64,000 bases of DNA from Polyangium mundeleinium (GTDB taxonomy: Bacteria > Myxococcota_A > Polyangia > Polyangiales > Polyangiaceae), in NCBI RefSeq assembly GCF_028369105.1, contig NZ_JAQNDO010000001.1, positions 2,349,711-2,413,710 of the forward strand, in the 5' to 3' direction. Under the pieces are notes generated by a model that saw nothing but the letters and a program-made list of their open reading frames with translations, was not told the DNA's origin and ran no database searches. The position numbers and the translations under genes were made by a program. Of this stretch, positions 34,229 through 43,280 are shown in pieces. How positions within the stretch are numbered: position 1 is the stretch's first letter; each line of letters starts with the position of its first letter.

Positions 34229-35158
34229 ATGAAGCTACGGCCGACAGGCGAGGGGAGCGCGTGGGCGTGGGCGTCCCTCGGGGGCGCTCCGCTCCTGCTC
34301 CTGCTGATTCACGCGACGCTGGGGCTCCGGCCCGAGCACTTTTTCTTCGTGGGCATGTTCCTGGTCCTCGTCTGGACCGGGCCGCGCGCGCGGCGGTTCG
34401 CGGCGATCGCCGCGCCCTTCGTGCTCACCGGACTCGCCTACGATTTTCTGCGCCTGTTCATTCACCTGCGCGGGGAGGTCCACGTGGCCGATCTCTTCGA
34501 GGCCGAGCGCGCGCTCTTCGGTATCGGCACGAGCGCGGGACGGGTGCCCATTTCGGAGCTCGTCGCGCGCGCGATGCACCCGGCCGTCGATGCGCTCACC
34601 GGTGTCGTTTACCTCCTTTACCTGATCCAGGTCTTCGCGGTCGGGGCGTACCTATACGTTCGTGATCAGGAGCGCATGCAGCGGCTGGCATGGGGCTTCG
34701 CGGCCGCGAGCCTGCTCGGCTGGATCATCTGGATCGCCTGGCCGGCGGCGCCGCCCTGGTACGTCGACCTCTACGGCGCAGGTCCCGCGGTGCTCGACGC
34801 GCCCTCGAATCCCGCCGGAGGAGCGCGCTTCGACGCCCTGTTCGGGGTCCGCATTTTTCACACGTTTTATGCGCGCAGCTCCAACGTGTTCGGGGCCATG
34901 CCCTCGTTGCACGTGGGATATGCCGTGCTGCCCGCGTTCGTCTCCTGGTCCCTGGGCGGCCGGCTGCGCGCATTCACCGTCGCGTGGGCCGCGGTCATGG
35001 CATTCTCCGCCATGTACCTCCGGCACCATTACATCCTCGACATCATCGCCGGCGTCGCGGTGGCCTTCGCCGCCGATCGCTTGGTCCACCTCGCGCAGCG
35101 CGCGCTGCTCGAACCGGCGCCGCGCAAAGACGGCGCCTCCCCCGAGGTCTCGGTATGA
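34229..35158 (+). CDS. PAP2-type membrane protein, probable Aur1-like inositol phosphorylceramide synthase
   Basis: ATG 34229 is chosen (GAGG 6 nt upstream); GTG 34214 is possible. The 309-aa protein has about six membrane helices and three PAP2 catalytic segments: APPWYVDLYG preceding the pocket, GAMPSLHVGY (with the S-x-H) and YLRHHYILDIIAGVAVAF (second His and Asp). The FYARSSNVFGAMPSLHVGY arrangement is typical of Aur1-type inositol phosphorylceramide synthases, which move phosphoinositol from phosphatidylinositol to ceramide, rather than of simple phosphatases. The neighbouring MIPS and CDP-alcohol transferase genes support this. Substrate is inferred; a phosphatidylinositol-phosphate phosphatase is an alternative. 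Confidence 0.78.
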   Translation: MKLRPTGEGSAWAWASLGGAPLLLLLIHATLGLRPEHFFFVGMFLVLVWTGPRARRFAAIAAPFVLTGLAYDFLRLFIHLRGEVHVADLFEAERALFGIGTSAGRVPISELVARAMHPAVDALTGVVYLLYLIQVFAVGAYLYVRDQERMQRLAWGFAAASLLGWIIWIAWPAAPPWYVDLYGAGPAVLDAPSNPAGGARFDALFGVRIFHTFYARSSNVFGAMPSLHVGYAVLPAFVSWSLGGRLRAFTVAWAAVMAFSAMYLRHHYILDIIAGVAVAFAADRLVHLAQRALLEPAPRKDGASPEVSV

Positions 35159-36423
35159 GCGTGCTCTCCGACTGGTTCACCGGCAGTCTCTCGGCCGCCC
35201 TGCGCATCTGGACCGCGGCCGCGCCCGCGCTGCTCCTCATCGCGTACGCGTTGATCGGCCTCGCCGCTTATGTGGTGCGCACCCTGGCCTGGGGCCGCTT
35301 CCACGACGAGGAGGCCGACGGGCGTGGGCTCGGCGGGCTGACCACTGCGCGCGCGCGCCACTTCTTCGCCTGGCTGATGCGTCCGCTCTGGCAGGGGCTG
35401 GCTGCCGCGGGGGTGCCTCCCAATGCCATCACCACGCTGGCGGTGGGCCTCGCGGCGGGCGGCGGGGTCGCCATTGCGGCGGGACGCTTCGCGCTGGGCG
35501 GGTGGCTCTACGTCAGCGCGGGCGCGCTCGATTATCTGGACGGGCGGGTCGCGCGCGCCACCGGGCAGGCCTCGCCGAGCGGCGCCGCGCTCGACTCGGT
35601 GCTCGATCGTTATTGCGAGTCGGCCGTGCTCGTGGGCCTCGCCTGGTATTACCGCGAGAGCTGGGTGCTCCTGCCCTGCCTGCTCGCGCTCACCGGCTCG
35701 CTCTTCGTCCCTTATGTGCGCGCCCGCGGCGAGGCGCTCGGCGCCACCATGAAGGACGTGGGCTTCATGCAGCGCGCGGAGCGTATCCTCGTGCTCGGCC
35801 TCTCCGTCGCGCTCAGCCCCATTCTGGAGGCCGTCGTCTCGCCGGAGGACCCGCGCCCGCCGCATTGGATCGCGGCCGCCGGCGTCACCCTCATCGCGCT
35901 CACGTCACACGCGACCGCATTCCAGCGGCTCGCGTTCCTGGTCCGCGCGTTGAGCGGCAGCTTGCCACGCGACGACCGCCGGTCGTTGCCCCGGACCATT
36001 GCCGTGAGCGCGCTCGCCACGGCGCTCGATTTTGCCGTTGTGCAGATGCTCATGATCGGGACCGGCGCGCCGCCGCCGCTCGCCACGGGCGTGGGCTGCG
36101 TGGCGGGTGGGATCGTGGCCTTCACGCTCTCGCGCGTGTGGGCCTTCGAGGCCGAGGCCGGCCCGCGCGGAAGCCAGGCCATGCGCTTCCTGTTCGTCTC
36201 CGGATCGAGCGCCGCCCTCAATGCGGGCGGCGTCGCCGTGCTCCTCTTCTTGCCTGCCATGAACGACCGCCTCGCCTGGGTCCTCACCCGCCTCGTCGTG
36301 TTCGTCACCTGGAACTACCCTCTGCTCCGCGACCACGTGTTCGCGCTCGGGCCCGCCGCGAACGACGCGAACGACGAGGTCCCCCTGAGCGACCCGAGGG
36401 AGCGTGATGTCAGCCGCGCCTGA
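35155..36423 (+). CDS. CDP-alcohol phosphatidyltransferase fused to a GtrA-like domain, probable PI(P) synthase
   Basis: Start at the ATGA overlap (35155) with the PAP2 gene; 422 aa. The N-terminal about 280 residues are a CDP-alcohol phosphatidyltransferase: DYLDGRVARATGQASPSG followed by AALDSVLDRY, an exact D-x2-DG-x2-AR-x8-G-x3-D-x3-D match. The C-terminal about 130 residues have four membrane helices of the GtrA type (AVSALATALDFAVVQMLMIG, FTLSRVWAFEAEAGPRGSQA, RFLFVSGSSAALNAGGVAVL, VTWNYPLLRDHVF). With MIPS upstream, the transferase most likely joins CDP-diacylglycerol to inositol or inositol phosphate. GtrA proteins are thought to move polyprenyl-linked sugars across membranes; here the fused domain may flip the lipid product. 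Confidence 0.85.
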   Translation: MSVLSDWFTGSLSAALRIWTAAAPALLLIAYALIGLAAYVVRTLAWGRFHDEEADGRGLGGLTTARARHFFAWLMRPLWQGLAAAGVPPNAITTLAVGLAAGGGVAIAAGRFALGGWLYVSAGALDYLDGRVARATGQASPSGAALDSVLDRYCESAVLVGLAWYYRESWVLLPCLLALTGSLFVPYVRARGEALGATMKDVGFMQRAERILVLGLSVALSPILEAVVSPEDPRPPHWIAAAGVTLIALTSHATAFQRLAFLVRALSGSLPRDDRRSLPRTIAVSALATALDFAVVQMLMIGTGAPPPLATGVGCVAGGIVAFTLSRVWAFEAEAGPRGSQAMRFLFVSGSSAALNAGGVAVLLFLPAMNDRLAWVLTRLVVFVTWNYPLLRDHVFALGPAANDANDEVPLSDPRERDVSRA

Positions 36424-38908
36424 TCACCACGGCGACGCGCGCCTCGGCCCCGTGCCCGCCGCCATCCGCGCGGTCCTCGCGCGCGTGGCGGTCGCCGCGT
36501 TTCGGCACGCCGGCCTCGCCATCGTGCTTGTGGCCCTCGCCGCCGCGCTGGGCACCTGGTCCGCCGGCCGGCTCAAGCTCGATCCCGACATCACCCAGCT
36601 CCTGCCGCCCAGTTACCCGAGCGTGCAGGGCATCGAGGCGCTGCGGAAGCGCTTCGGCGGGGTGGGGTACGTGGTGCTCCTCGTCGAGGGCGGGGACCAG
36701 GCCGCGCGACGGCGCTTCGCGGACGAGATCACGCCCCGCCTCGAAAAGCTCGAGACGGTGCAGTACGTCGACCACCGCTTCCCGGCGGAGTTTTTCGAAG
36801 ATCGCGCCCTCTACTTCGCGGACCAGCCCGACCTCGCCACGCTTCGGGATCGCCTCGCTGCGCGCCAGCGCTGGGAGATCGAGCGCTCCTACATCGACAT
36901 CGACGACGAACAGCCGCCCCCGGTCGACGTCGCGGACTTCGAAGCCAAGTACAAGAAGCGCCTCGAAGACACCGGCGGCGCGCGGCGCGGGCCGTACCAC
37001 GAGGACGAGACCGGCAAGACCCTGGCCGTCCTCGTCCGCCCGACCCGGCTGGCCTCCGACCTCACGTTCGCGAAGCAGGTCGTCGCGGACGTGAAGCGCG
37101 TGCTCCAGGAGGCGCAGCCCACGGCCTACGCGCCGGATCTCCGCGTCGAGCTCACCGGCCGCTACCCGAAGCGCGTCGACCTCCAGGCGGTGCTCGGGCG
37201 CGACCTCGCGCTGACGTCCTCGCTCGCGCTTGGCCTCGTCATCGCCTACCTGGCCTTCCATTTTCGGCGCGTGCTCGCCATCGGCCTGGTGCTCGCGCCA
37301 CTCTACGCGGGCCTCGCGCTCGCATACGGCGCCGCGGGCGCGCTCTTCGGGACGCTCAACATCCTGACCGCCTTCATCGGCGCCATCCTCGTCGGCATCG
37401 GCATGGACCACGGCGTCCACCTCCTCGGCCGCTACGAGGAGGAGCGACGCGCCGGCGCAGCCGAGGAGGAGGCGATCCGTCGCGCCTTCGGCGAAGCGGG
37501 CCGCGTCTCGCTCGCCGCCGCGCTGACCACTGCTGCGGCGTTCGGCTGCCTCACCTGGACGGACTTCCGCGCCTTCCGCGAGTTCGGCCTGCTCGCCGCG
37601 CTCGGCACGCTGTTTGTCCTGCTCGCGTACGTCACGCTGCTCCCCGCGCTGCTCGGCGTGCTCGCGCGCCACGCGCCACGCCTCTCGCCCGTGCGCGCCG
37701 GCGTGGAGCTCCCCGGCGTGCGCTTCATGCACCGCGCGGCCCCGGTGCTCTTTTGGGGCCTCCTCGTCGCGTGTGGCCTTGCGCTCACCCAGCTCCCCCG
37801 CGCCCGTTTCGACGCCGACTTCTCCCACCTCGACGACGCCGACCTGCCGAGCTTCCGCCGCGACCGCGAGGTCAACGCGCTGCTCGGCCGCTCGCAGACC
37901 CCGATGGTCGTGCTCGCCCGCAGCGAGGCCGAGGCGCGCGAGGTCTCTGCCGCTGTGCGCGCGCGCATGGACGCGCTCGGCCCCGACGCCTCCATCGGCC
38001 TGATCGCCACGCGCGCCGATCTGCTCCCGACCGACCAGGAAGCGAAGCGCCCGCTCCTGCGCGACATCGCCCGAATCACGTCCCGGATTCGCCCCGAGAG
38101 CCTCGACGCGGACACGCGCGGTCGGCTCGAACGGCTTCAGCGCATGGCCGCGGCCGAGCCCTTCGGCCCTCCCGACCTGCCGCCCGCGCTGCGCCACACC
38201 TTCGAGCCCCACCCCGGCGCCGACCCCGTGCACTTCGTCCTGCTCTACCCGACGGTGAGCATGGGCGAAGCCGCCGGGATCAAGCGGCTCGCGGCGCAGC
38301 TCCGTCGCATCGATCTGCCTGGGGGCGAGGCGCTCGCGGCCGCCGGCGAACCGATGGTGCTCGCCGACGTGCTCGAGACGATCGAGCGCGACGCACCGCG
38401 CATCCTCGTGGCCACCGGCGTGTTTGTCCTGATCGTCCTTTACATCACGCTCGGCCGCTTTCGGCTCGCGCTGCTCGCGCTTGCGCCGGCCGTCCTCTGT
38501 CTCGCGGTGACGATCGCGCTGCTCCCCGTCTTCGGCGCCCAGCTAAATTATCTGAACATGATCGTGCTGCCGATCCTTCTCGGGATCAGCGTGGACGACG
38601 GCGCGCACCTGCTCGCGCGTGTGGACGCGGGCGAGTCGCTCGAAAAAGTGTGGCAACACACGGGCTGGGATGTCACCGGCGCCATTCTCACCGACGGCTT
38701 TGGCTTCGGCGTGCTCGCGCTGGCGACGCACCCAGGCCTGGCAAGCGTCGGCACGCTGTCGCTGCTCGGCCTTGGCGTGAACCTCGTCGCCTGTGTCGTC
38801 CTGCTCCCGGCCGGGCTCGCCCTGTTGCATGCCTGGAAAGCACGGCCTCGCGCAGCCGAACGTGCATCCGAGCCTTCGACGGCGCCGCCCCCGCAAGCCG
38901 ACTCCTGA
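36407..38908 (+). CDS. RND/MMPL-family lipid exporter
   Basis: ATG 36407 is chosen over GTG 36404 (GAGGGAG site); 833 aa. The product has a duplicated RND fold: helix 1, a large periplasmic loop (about residues 55-260), helices 2-6 with GIGMDHGVHLLGRYEEERRA, then a second half with another loop and GISVDDGAHLLARVDAGESL. The GxxxD motifs are the proton-relay regions of RND/MMPL proteins. This single-chain form, without adaptor or outer-membrane genes, resembles hopanoid and lipid transporters of the HpnN/MmpL type. It overlaps the phosphatidyltransferase gene by 17 nt, so it probably exports or positions the inositol lipid made by the three upstream genes. Substrate is inferred. Confidence 0.88.
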   Translation: MSAAPDHHGDARLGPVPAAIRAVLARVAVAAFRHAGLAIVLVALAAALGTWSAGRLKLDPDITQLLPPSYPSVQGIEALRKRFGGVGYVVLLVEGGDQAARRRFADEITPRLEKLETVQYVDHRFPAEFFEDRALYFADQPDLATLRDRLAARQRWEIERSYIDIDDEQPPPVDVADFEAKYKKRLEDTGGARRGPYHEDETGKTLAVLVRPTRLASDLTFAKQVVADVKRVLQEAQPTAYAPDLRVELTGRYPKRVDLQAVLGRDLALTSSLALGLVIAYLAFHFRRVLAIGLVLAPLYAGLALAYGAAGALFGTLNILTAFIGAILVGIGMDHGVHLLGRYEEERRAGAAEEEAIRRAFGEAGRVSLAAALTTAAAFGCLTWTDFRAFREFGLLAALGTLFVLLAYVTLLPALLGVLARHAPRLSPVRAGVELPGVRFMHRAAPVLFWGLLVACGLALTQLPRARFDADFSHLDDADLPSFRRDREVNALLGRSQTPMVVLARSEAEAREVSAAVRARMDALGPDASIGLIATRADLLPTDQEAKRPLLRDIARITSRIRPESLDADTRGRLERLQRMAAAEPFGPPDLPPALRHTFEPHPGADPVHFVLLYPTVSMGEAAGIKRLAAQLRRIDLPGGEALAAAGEPMVLADVLETIERDAPRILVATGVFVLIVLYITLGRFRLALLALAPAVLCLAVTIALLPVFGAQLNYLNMIVLPILLGISVDDGAHLLARVDAGESLEKVWQHTGWDVTGAILTDGFGFGVLALATHPGLASVGTLSLLGLGVNLVACVVLLPAGLALLHAWKARPRAAERASEPSTAPPPQADS

Positions 38909-39160
38909 TCGTCGCATTGCAACAAGGCCGGGCCCTTCGTGTGCCCGTGACAACGAATACGGCATCAATGCCGCGTCGGTCGTCCTGCCAAACCACGTCG
39001 ACGTCACGGCGCATAGAAGCGAGAAGCCGGGCAAATCGGGGCTCCTGTCCGGTCCTGCGCGGCTCGTCCCCGGCAGGACCCGGCTCGTCCGGGGAACACG
39101 GCCACTCGTCCGATCCACGTTTTCCCCGCGCGGGACGGCCGGTAGCTGTATAAGTTGCAT

Positions 39161-40330
39161 ATGAGCGTTCCCGAGCCCGAGCTGTCCAGAGGCGCGCCTT
39201 CCGCGAGTGATTCGCCCCCCTATGTGTATTTCTTCGGCTGGAAGCGCTTCGTGGCGACGACGGCCGTCATCCTGGCCATCTTCTTTTGGCCCCTCACGCC
39301 CTCCGACCCACAACGAAACAACACGGCCAACCTGCTTTTCTTGACGACGGGCGTGCCTGCGCTCCTGCTCGCGCTCTCGGGGGTCTTCCACTGGGCCACG
39401 CGCCGGCGCCTCAGCTCGGCGAAGACCCTGCTCGTGAGCCTCGCCGTCGCCTCCATCGCGGGCACGATGCTCATCGTGGGCTTCTGGTTCGTGCAGCAGT
39501 GGTTGCATATCCCACCGCCCGCCGGGCAGCCCCCCGCGACGTATCCGCGCGTCATCCGGTTTGGTATCACGTTCGGCCTCTTCATTTGCGCCATATGGGC
39601 GCTGGCGTTCTTGTATCCCTTCGCCACGGAGGATGCCCGGCGGCGCGCGTTCGAGGCCGAGAAGCTCAAGCTCGAGGCCGACAGGCTGCGGACCGCGGGC
39701 GAGCTCGTCCGGCTGCGCGCGCAGCTCGAGCCCCATTTCCTGCTGAACACCCTCAACGCCATCGCGGGCCTCGTCACGCAGGATCCTCGCGAAGCCCGCC
39801 GCCTTCTCGCTTGCCTGGCCGACCTCCTGCGCGACGCGCTGCACGATGTCGACGAGATGCGTACGCTGAGGGAGGAGATCGCCTGGCTTCAACGGTATGC
39901 CGAAATCCTGGAATCGCGCCACGCCGGGATGCTGCGCTTCCAATGGGACATCGCGGATCGAGCGACCGATGTCCTCTTGCCCCCGCTGCTCCTGCAGCCG
40001 CTCGTGGAGAATGCCGTGAAGCATGGCGCCCTGCGACGAGATGGGGGCGGAGAGGTGCGGGTGTGCGCGGCGATCACGGAGAGCGGTGACGGGGCCTTGC
40101 GGCGCCTCGTCTGCACGGTCGAGGACAATGGCCCTGGCATACCGGCCAAGCCGACGCGCTCGGGGGCATTGGGTCTGCACGCGGTGCGCCGGCGCATGGA
40201 GCTCAAGTACACGGATGCGAGCTTGCAGATTGAATCGTCGGCCGAGGGGACACGATGCACCGTCGAGCTCCCCTGCGTCCTTCTGCACGCGCCGCGCACG
40301 ATGGGCGCGACCCTGGAGGTTTCTCGATGA
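39161..40330 (+). CDS. LytS-type sensor histidine kinase
   Basis: ATG 39161 is preferred over TTG 39155; 389 aa. Three to four membrane helices (about residues 25-155: VATTAVILAIFFW, LLFLTTGVPALLLALS, TLLVSLAVASIAGTMLIVGF, FGITFGLFICAIWALAF) are followed by a His-kinase segment with RLRAQLEPHFLLNTLNAI and the HATPase motifs PLVENAVKHG, EDNGPGIPAK and GALGLHAVRRRM. It phosphorylates the response regulator whose start overlaps its stop (ATGA at 40327). A TATAAG box at 39149-39154 lies only 7 nt before the ATG, suggesting a leaderless transcript. The 252 nt upstream hold no gene but a TCCTGC...GCAGGA inverted repeat. The small sensing region suggests a membrane signal. Confidence 0.9.
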   Translation: MSVPEPELSRGAPSASDSPPYVYFFGWKRFVATTAVILAIFFWPLTPSDPQRNNTANLLFLTTGVPALLLALSGVFHWATRRRLSSAKTLLVSLAVASIAGTMLIVGFWFVQQWLHIPPPAGQPPATYPRVIRFGITFGLFICAIWALAFLYPFATEDARRRAFEAEKLKLEADRLRTAGELVRLRAQLEPHFLLNTLNAIAGLVTQDPREARRLLACLADLLRDALHDVDEMRTLREEIAWLQRYAEILESRHAGMLRFQWDIADRATDVLLPPLLLQPLVENAVKHGALRRDGGGEVRVCAAITESGDGALRRLVCTVEDNGPGIPAKPTRSGALGLHAVRRRMELKYTDASLQIESSAEGTRCTVELPCVLLHAPRTMGATLEVSR

Positions 40331-41127
40331 ACATGGTTCCCACGGCGGGGGATGCCTACCGGCTCCGTGCGCTCGTCGTCGAGGACGAGTGGCCTGCCCG
40401 CAATTACCTGGTCGAGCTCATCGAAGCGTCGGGCCTCGCGGAGGTCGTCGGCGCCGTCGCCAGCTTGGGCGAGGCGCGACAGGCGCTGCAGCTCGCGGCG
40501 GGCGGACCCGAGCTGGATGTCGTCTTTGTGGACATCGCGCTCACCGGCAGCGACGACGCCACGGGGCTCGATCTGGTGCGCGCCTCGGTGCACGATCCCC
40601 GCCGGCCGATGTTCGTGCTGGCCACGGCATTCAAGGAGCATGCAATCGAGGCTTTCGCGCTGGGCGTCGACGATTACCTGCTCAAGCCCTTCACGCAGGA
40701 GCGCGTGGACCAATGCTTGCGCCGCCTCCACGCGCGCAAGCGCCCGTCGCCGGCCGCGGGCCCGCTGCGAATCGTCGCGCGCCGGGGCAAGAACCTCGTC
40801 TTCCTCGAGCCCAGCGAGGTATGGGCGTTCGAGGCCGCCGATCGGCTCACGTCCGTGCACACGCCCCACGGCACGTTCGACCTCGACCTCTCCTTGGCGT
40901 CGATCGAGGCGTCCTTCGGGCGAGCGCTCACGCGCGTCCACAGAAACTGGCTCGTCAATGCGGCTTACATCAAGGAGCTCGAGCGCGACGGAGGGGATAC
41001 GCGCATATTCGTCGGCGTGGGCATCGGCCCCGAGCGGCGCGGCGTGTGCGTGCCCGTCTCGCGTGACCGCGCCCAATCCGTGCGCGATATGCTGCTCGCC
41101 AGCGCCACCGGCCTCCGCCGCGGCTGA
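40327..41127 (+). CDS. LytTR-family response regulator
   Basis: Start at the ATGA overlap with the kinase stop; 266 aa. The receiver domain has LRALVVEDEWPARNYLVELI, the phospho-acceptor Asp in VVFVDIALTG, and the ATAFKEHAIEAFALGVDDYL segment ending LLKPF. The C-terminal LytTR DNA-binding domain reads RIVARRGKNLVFLEPSEVWA, TPHGTFDLDLSLASIEASFG and RVHRNWLVNAAYIKELERDG. It should bind DNA as a dimer at direct repeats upstream of target promoters. With the LytS kinase it forms an autonomous two-component system. Its targets are not evident; the inositol-lipid cluster 250 nt upstream of the kinase is one possibility. Confidence 0.92.
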   Translation: MNMVPTAGDAYRLRALVVEDEWPARNYLVELIEASGLAEVVGAVASLGEARQALQLAAGGPELDVVFVDIALTGSDDATGLDLVRASVHDPRRPMFVLATAFKEHAIEAFALGVDDYLLKPFTQERVDQCLRRLHARKRPSPAAGPLRIVARRGKNLVFLEPSEVWAFEAADRLTSVHTPHGTFDLDLSLASIEASFGRALTRVHRNWLVNAAYIKELERDGGDTRIFVGVGIGPERRGVCVPVSRDRAQSVRDMLLASATGLRRG

Positions 41128-41288
41128 ACCGCCCCGTCTGCGGCGTGTTCCCGCATACCGGGGCGCGCTTTGGAGGGCGCTTCTGGAGCCATTTCGCCTT
41201 GTCCTTGATCTTTGCGACGGTCCGTCGTAAAAACGAGCGAGCGCAAAGCGATCCATTGTAGTCTGTCCAACAAGCGTGGGAGCTTCCC

Positions 41289-42491
41289 ATGAGCAGACAA
41301 CGTTCAGCCTTGGTTGTCGGACTTGGCGTCGCCGGCATGGCATCGGCGATTGGACTGCGGAGAGCGGGATGGCAGGTGACCCTGATCGAGCGGGCGCCGC
41401 AACGTCGTCTCGGCGGCTATTTCATTGGACTCTTCGGCACGGGGTTGAGCGCCGCCAAGCGGCTCGGCGTCATGGCCGATCTCCACACGCGCACGCCCAA
41501 GAACGCAAAGACCTGGGACGTGACGCGCGCCGGCGACCGGCACAGGATCAATGGATTTCTCGAGCAACCGGGCGACCCGCAAGGCGTGCTCCGTGGTGAC
41601 ATCGAGGCCGCGTTGTTCGAGAACCTGGGCGACGTGGAGGTGCGCTACGGAACCGTGCCCACGGCCATCGTCGATGTCGGCGGCGGCGCGATCGTCACGA
41701 CGCAGAACTCGCAGACGGGCGAAGTGCGGGACGAGCGATTCGACCTCGTCGTGGGCGCCGACGGGGTGCGCTCGACGGTGCGGCGCCTCGTCTTCGGCCC
41801 GCACGAGCGCTACCTGAAGCCGCTCCATGCGATGATCTGCGCGTTCCAGCTCGACAAACAGGTGCCGTACTTCCCGGTCAACGATGGGCATCGTGCTCGC
41901 CGAGCCGGGCCGCTCGTTGTGGGTGTTTCCGTTCGAGGACCGCCCGCCGACCGCCCTCTTTTCCTACCGCACCCGTGATATCGACGCGCAGTTCGCGCGC
42001 CGGTCGGGACCGTGCTCAGGCGCGCGTATGGCCCCGAGCCGCTCGGCGAGACCCTCGCGCACGTCTTCGAGCAGTTCGAGGGTGCCAAGGACTTCCTCTT
42101 CGACTCCGTGAACCAGGTGAGCATGCGCTCTTGGCATTCCGGTCGCACGGTCCTTTTGGGGGACGCCGCGTGGTGCATGACGCTCTACTCCGGAATGGGC
42201 GCGTCGCTGGGACTCGCCGGTGGCTCGCTCCTCGGGGAGCTCCTTTCGCGACATCCCCACGAGATTGACACTGCGCTCCGCACGTGGGAGGACCGGCTGA
42301 TGCCCTTTGCCTGCCAGCATCAGCGGTCTGCGCTGATCAAAGCGCAGTTCTTCACGCCGAGCAGTCCGAGCATCGACATCCTCTGCAAGGGTTTGATGCC
42401 GCGGGCCCAGGGCAAGAAACGTTCGGAAGGCGCCCCCACCGCCCTGGAGCAGTTCCTCTCCGGACCGGTGAACGTCGAGTTTGCTGCCTAG
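41289..42491 (+). pseudogene. FAD-dependent monooxygenase with two compensating frameshifts
   Basis: A PHBH/TetX-type FAD monooxygenase of about 400 aa if repaired. The N-terminal frame (41289-about 41888) has ALVVGLGVAGMASAIGLRRA and the middle FDLVVGADGVRSTVRRL. Near 41888 the homologous reading shifts one base to GIVLAEPGRSLWVFPFED (41884-about 42003), and near 42003 it returns to the first frame with VLRRAYGPEPLGETLAHVFE, DSVNQVSMRSWHSGRTVLLG and DAAWCMTLYSGMGASLGLAG. The first frame alone stops at 41978. One base is extra at about 41888 and one missing near 42003, so sequencing error or a double mutation are both possible. It lies 13 nt before a TetR gene, which probably controlled it. 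Confidence 0.8.
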
Positions 42492-42504
42492 GATGACCAC
42501 ATAA

Positions 42505-43146
42505 ATGCCCAGGATCGACGCGCCTACGATCGCCGAGCATCGGGACATCATCTGGAAACGGCTGCGTGACAGCTTGCTCGAGGCGATCGAAGAAGAAGGC
42601 TACGCGTCGTTGTCCCTCGCCGCCGTCGCGAGGCGCGCCGGAATCGCGCGGAATACGATCTACAACTACGCGCCCACGAAGGATGCACTGCTCGTCGCCG
42701 TCGTGAAGTCCGAAGTCGAGCCCTTCGTGGCCGCGCTCGTCGAGGCGTGCGCGGGGATCGACGACCCGGAAGACCGGCTCGCGCTCGTCGTTCGGCGCCA
42801 GTTGGCGGCCCTCGTCCCGGGCGTCCGCGGGCTCCCGATCGTCAACATGACGGAGACCCTGTTGCCCGCGGAGGTGAGCGCATCCCTCACCGCATGCTTC
42901 GCGCCCGTGCTCACGATCGTCGCAGGCATCGTGGAGCAAGGCATTGCAGCGGGCGTGTTCCGTCCCGTCGCCGATGTGCCGCGCCTCGTCGACATGATGG
43001 TCGGCGTCATGGTCGCTGCGCGCCGAGCAATCGTCTCGGGGGAGCCGCCGGACCTGATCGCGGACGAAACGACCGAGTTTTTGATCGGGGGCCTACGTGG
43101 ACGCAAGGCCCGCGGCCAGGCCGGGCAGAAACTCGTCAGCGCCTAG
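42505..43146 (+). CDS. TetR/AcrR-family regulator
   Basis: The 213-aa product has an N-terminal helix-turn-helix (LEAIEEEGYASLSLAAVARR, AGIARNTIYNYAPTKDALLV) and a helical ligand-binding C-terminal domain. It is placed 13 nt after the broken FAD monooxygenase and about 134 nt before the P450 gene, in the same direction. It is likely a repressor released by a hydrophobic ligand. The palindromic AAGTCA/TGACTT sites in front of the P450 are candidate operators, either for this protein or for the TetR at 44498. Confidence 0.92.
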   Translation: MPRIDAPTIAEHRDIIWKRLRDSLLEAIEEEGYASLSLAAVARRAGIARNTIYNYAPTKDALLVAVVKSEVEPFVAALVEACAGIDDPEDRLALVVRRQLAALVPGVRGLPIVNMTETLLPAEVSASLTACFAPVLTIVAGIVEQGIAAGVFRPVADVPRLVDMMVGVMVAARRAIVSGEPPDLIADETTEFLIGGLRGRKARGQAGQKLVSA

Positions 43147-43227
43147 AAAACTCGCTCGCCCGCGCCCTGTTCCCTGCGCGGCGCCCCCCCCGGCGCATCC
43201 CCGCATCAGAATTTCCCGTCCTTGTTT

Positions 43228-43262
43228 AAGTCACTTGACTTCATAAGTCGCGTGCCTTAGAA
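43228..43262 (+). promoter_or_regulatory. P450 promoter with overlapping palindromic operator
   Basis: TTGACT (43235-43240) and TTAGAA (43257-43262) are spaced by 16 nt, and GGAGG (43271) precedes ATG 43281. Overlapping the -35 box are three half-sites: AAGTC (43228), GACTT (43237) and AAGTC (43245), forming AAGTCA-CT-TGACTT and GACTT-CAT-AAGTC inverted repeats. This is the expected layout for TetR-type repression of the P450 operon. Confidence 0.5.
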
Positions 43263-43280
43263 CCGTGGCTGGAGGTCTTG

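Noticed and set aside
36410-38233. Long minus-strand open frame (about 600 codons) inside the RND exporter
   Set aside because: The RND frame has recognisable motifs throughout; the antisense frame is a compositional shadow.
39040-39115. Repeated CGGCTCGTCC elements and the TCCTGC...GCAGGA inverted repeat before the sensor kinase
   Set aside because: Short and imperfect; I cannot distinguish a LytTR target site or terminator from chance in this GC-rich gap.
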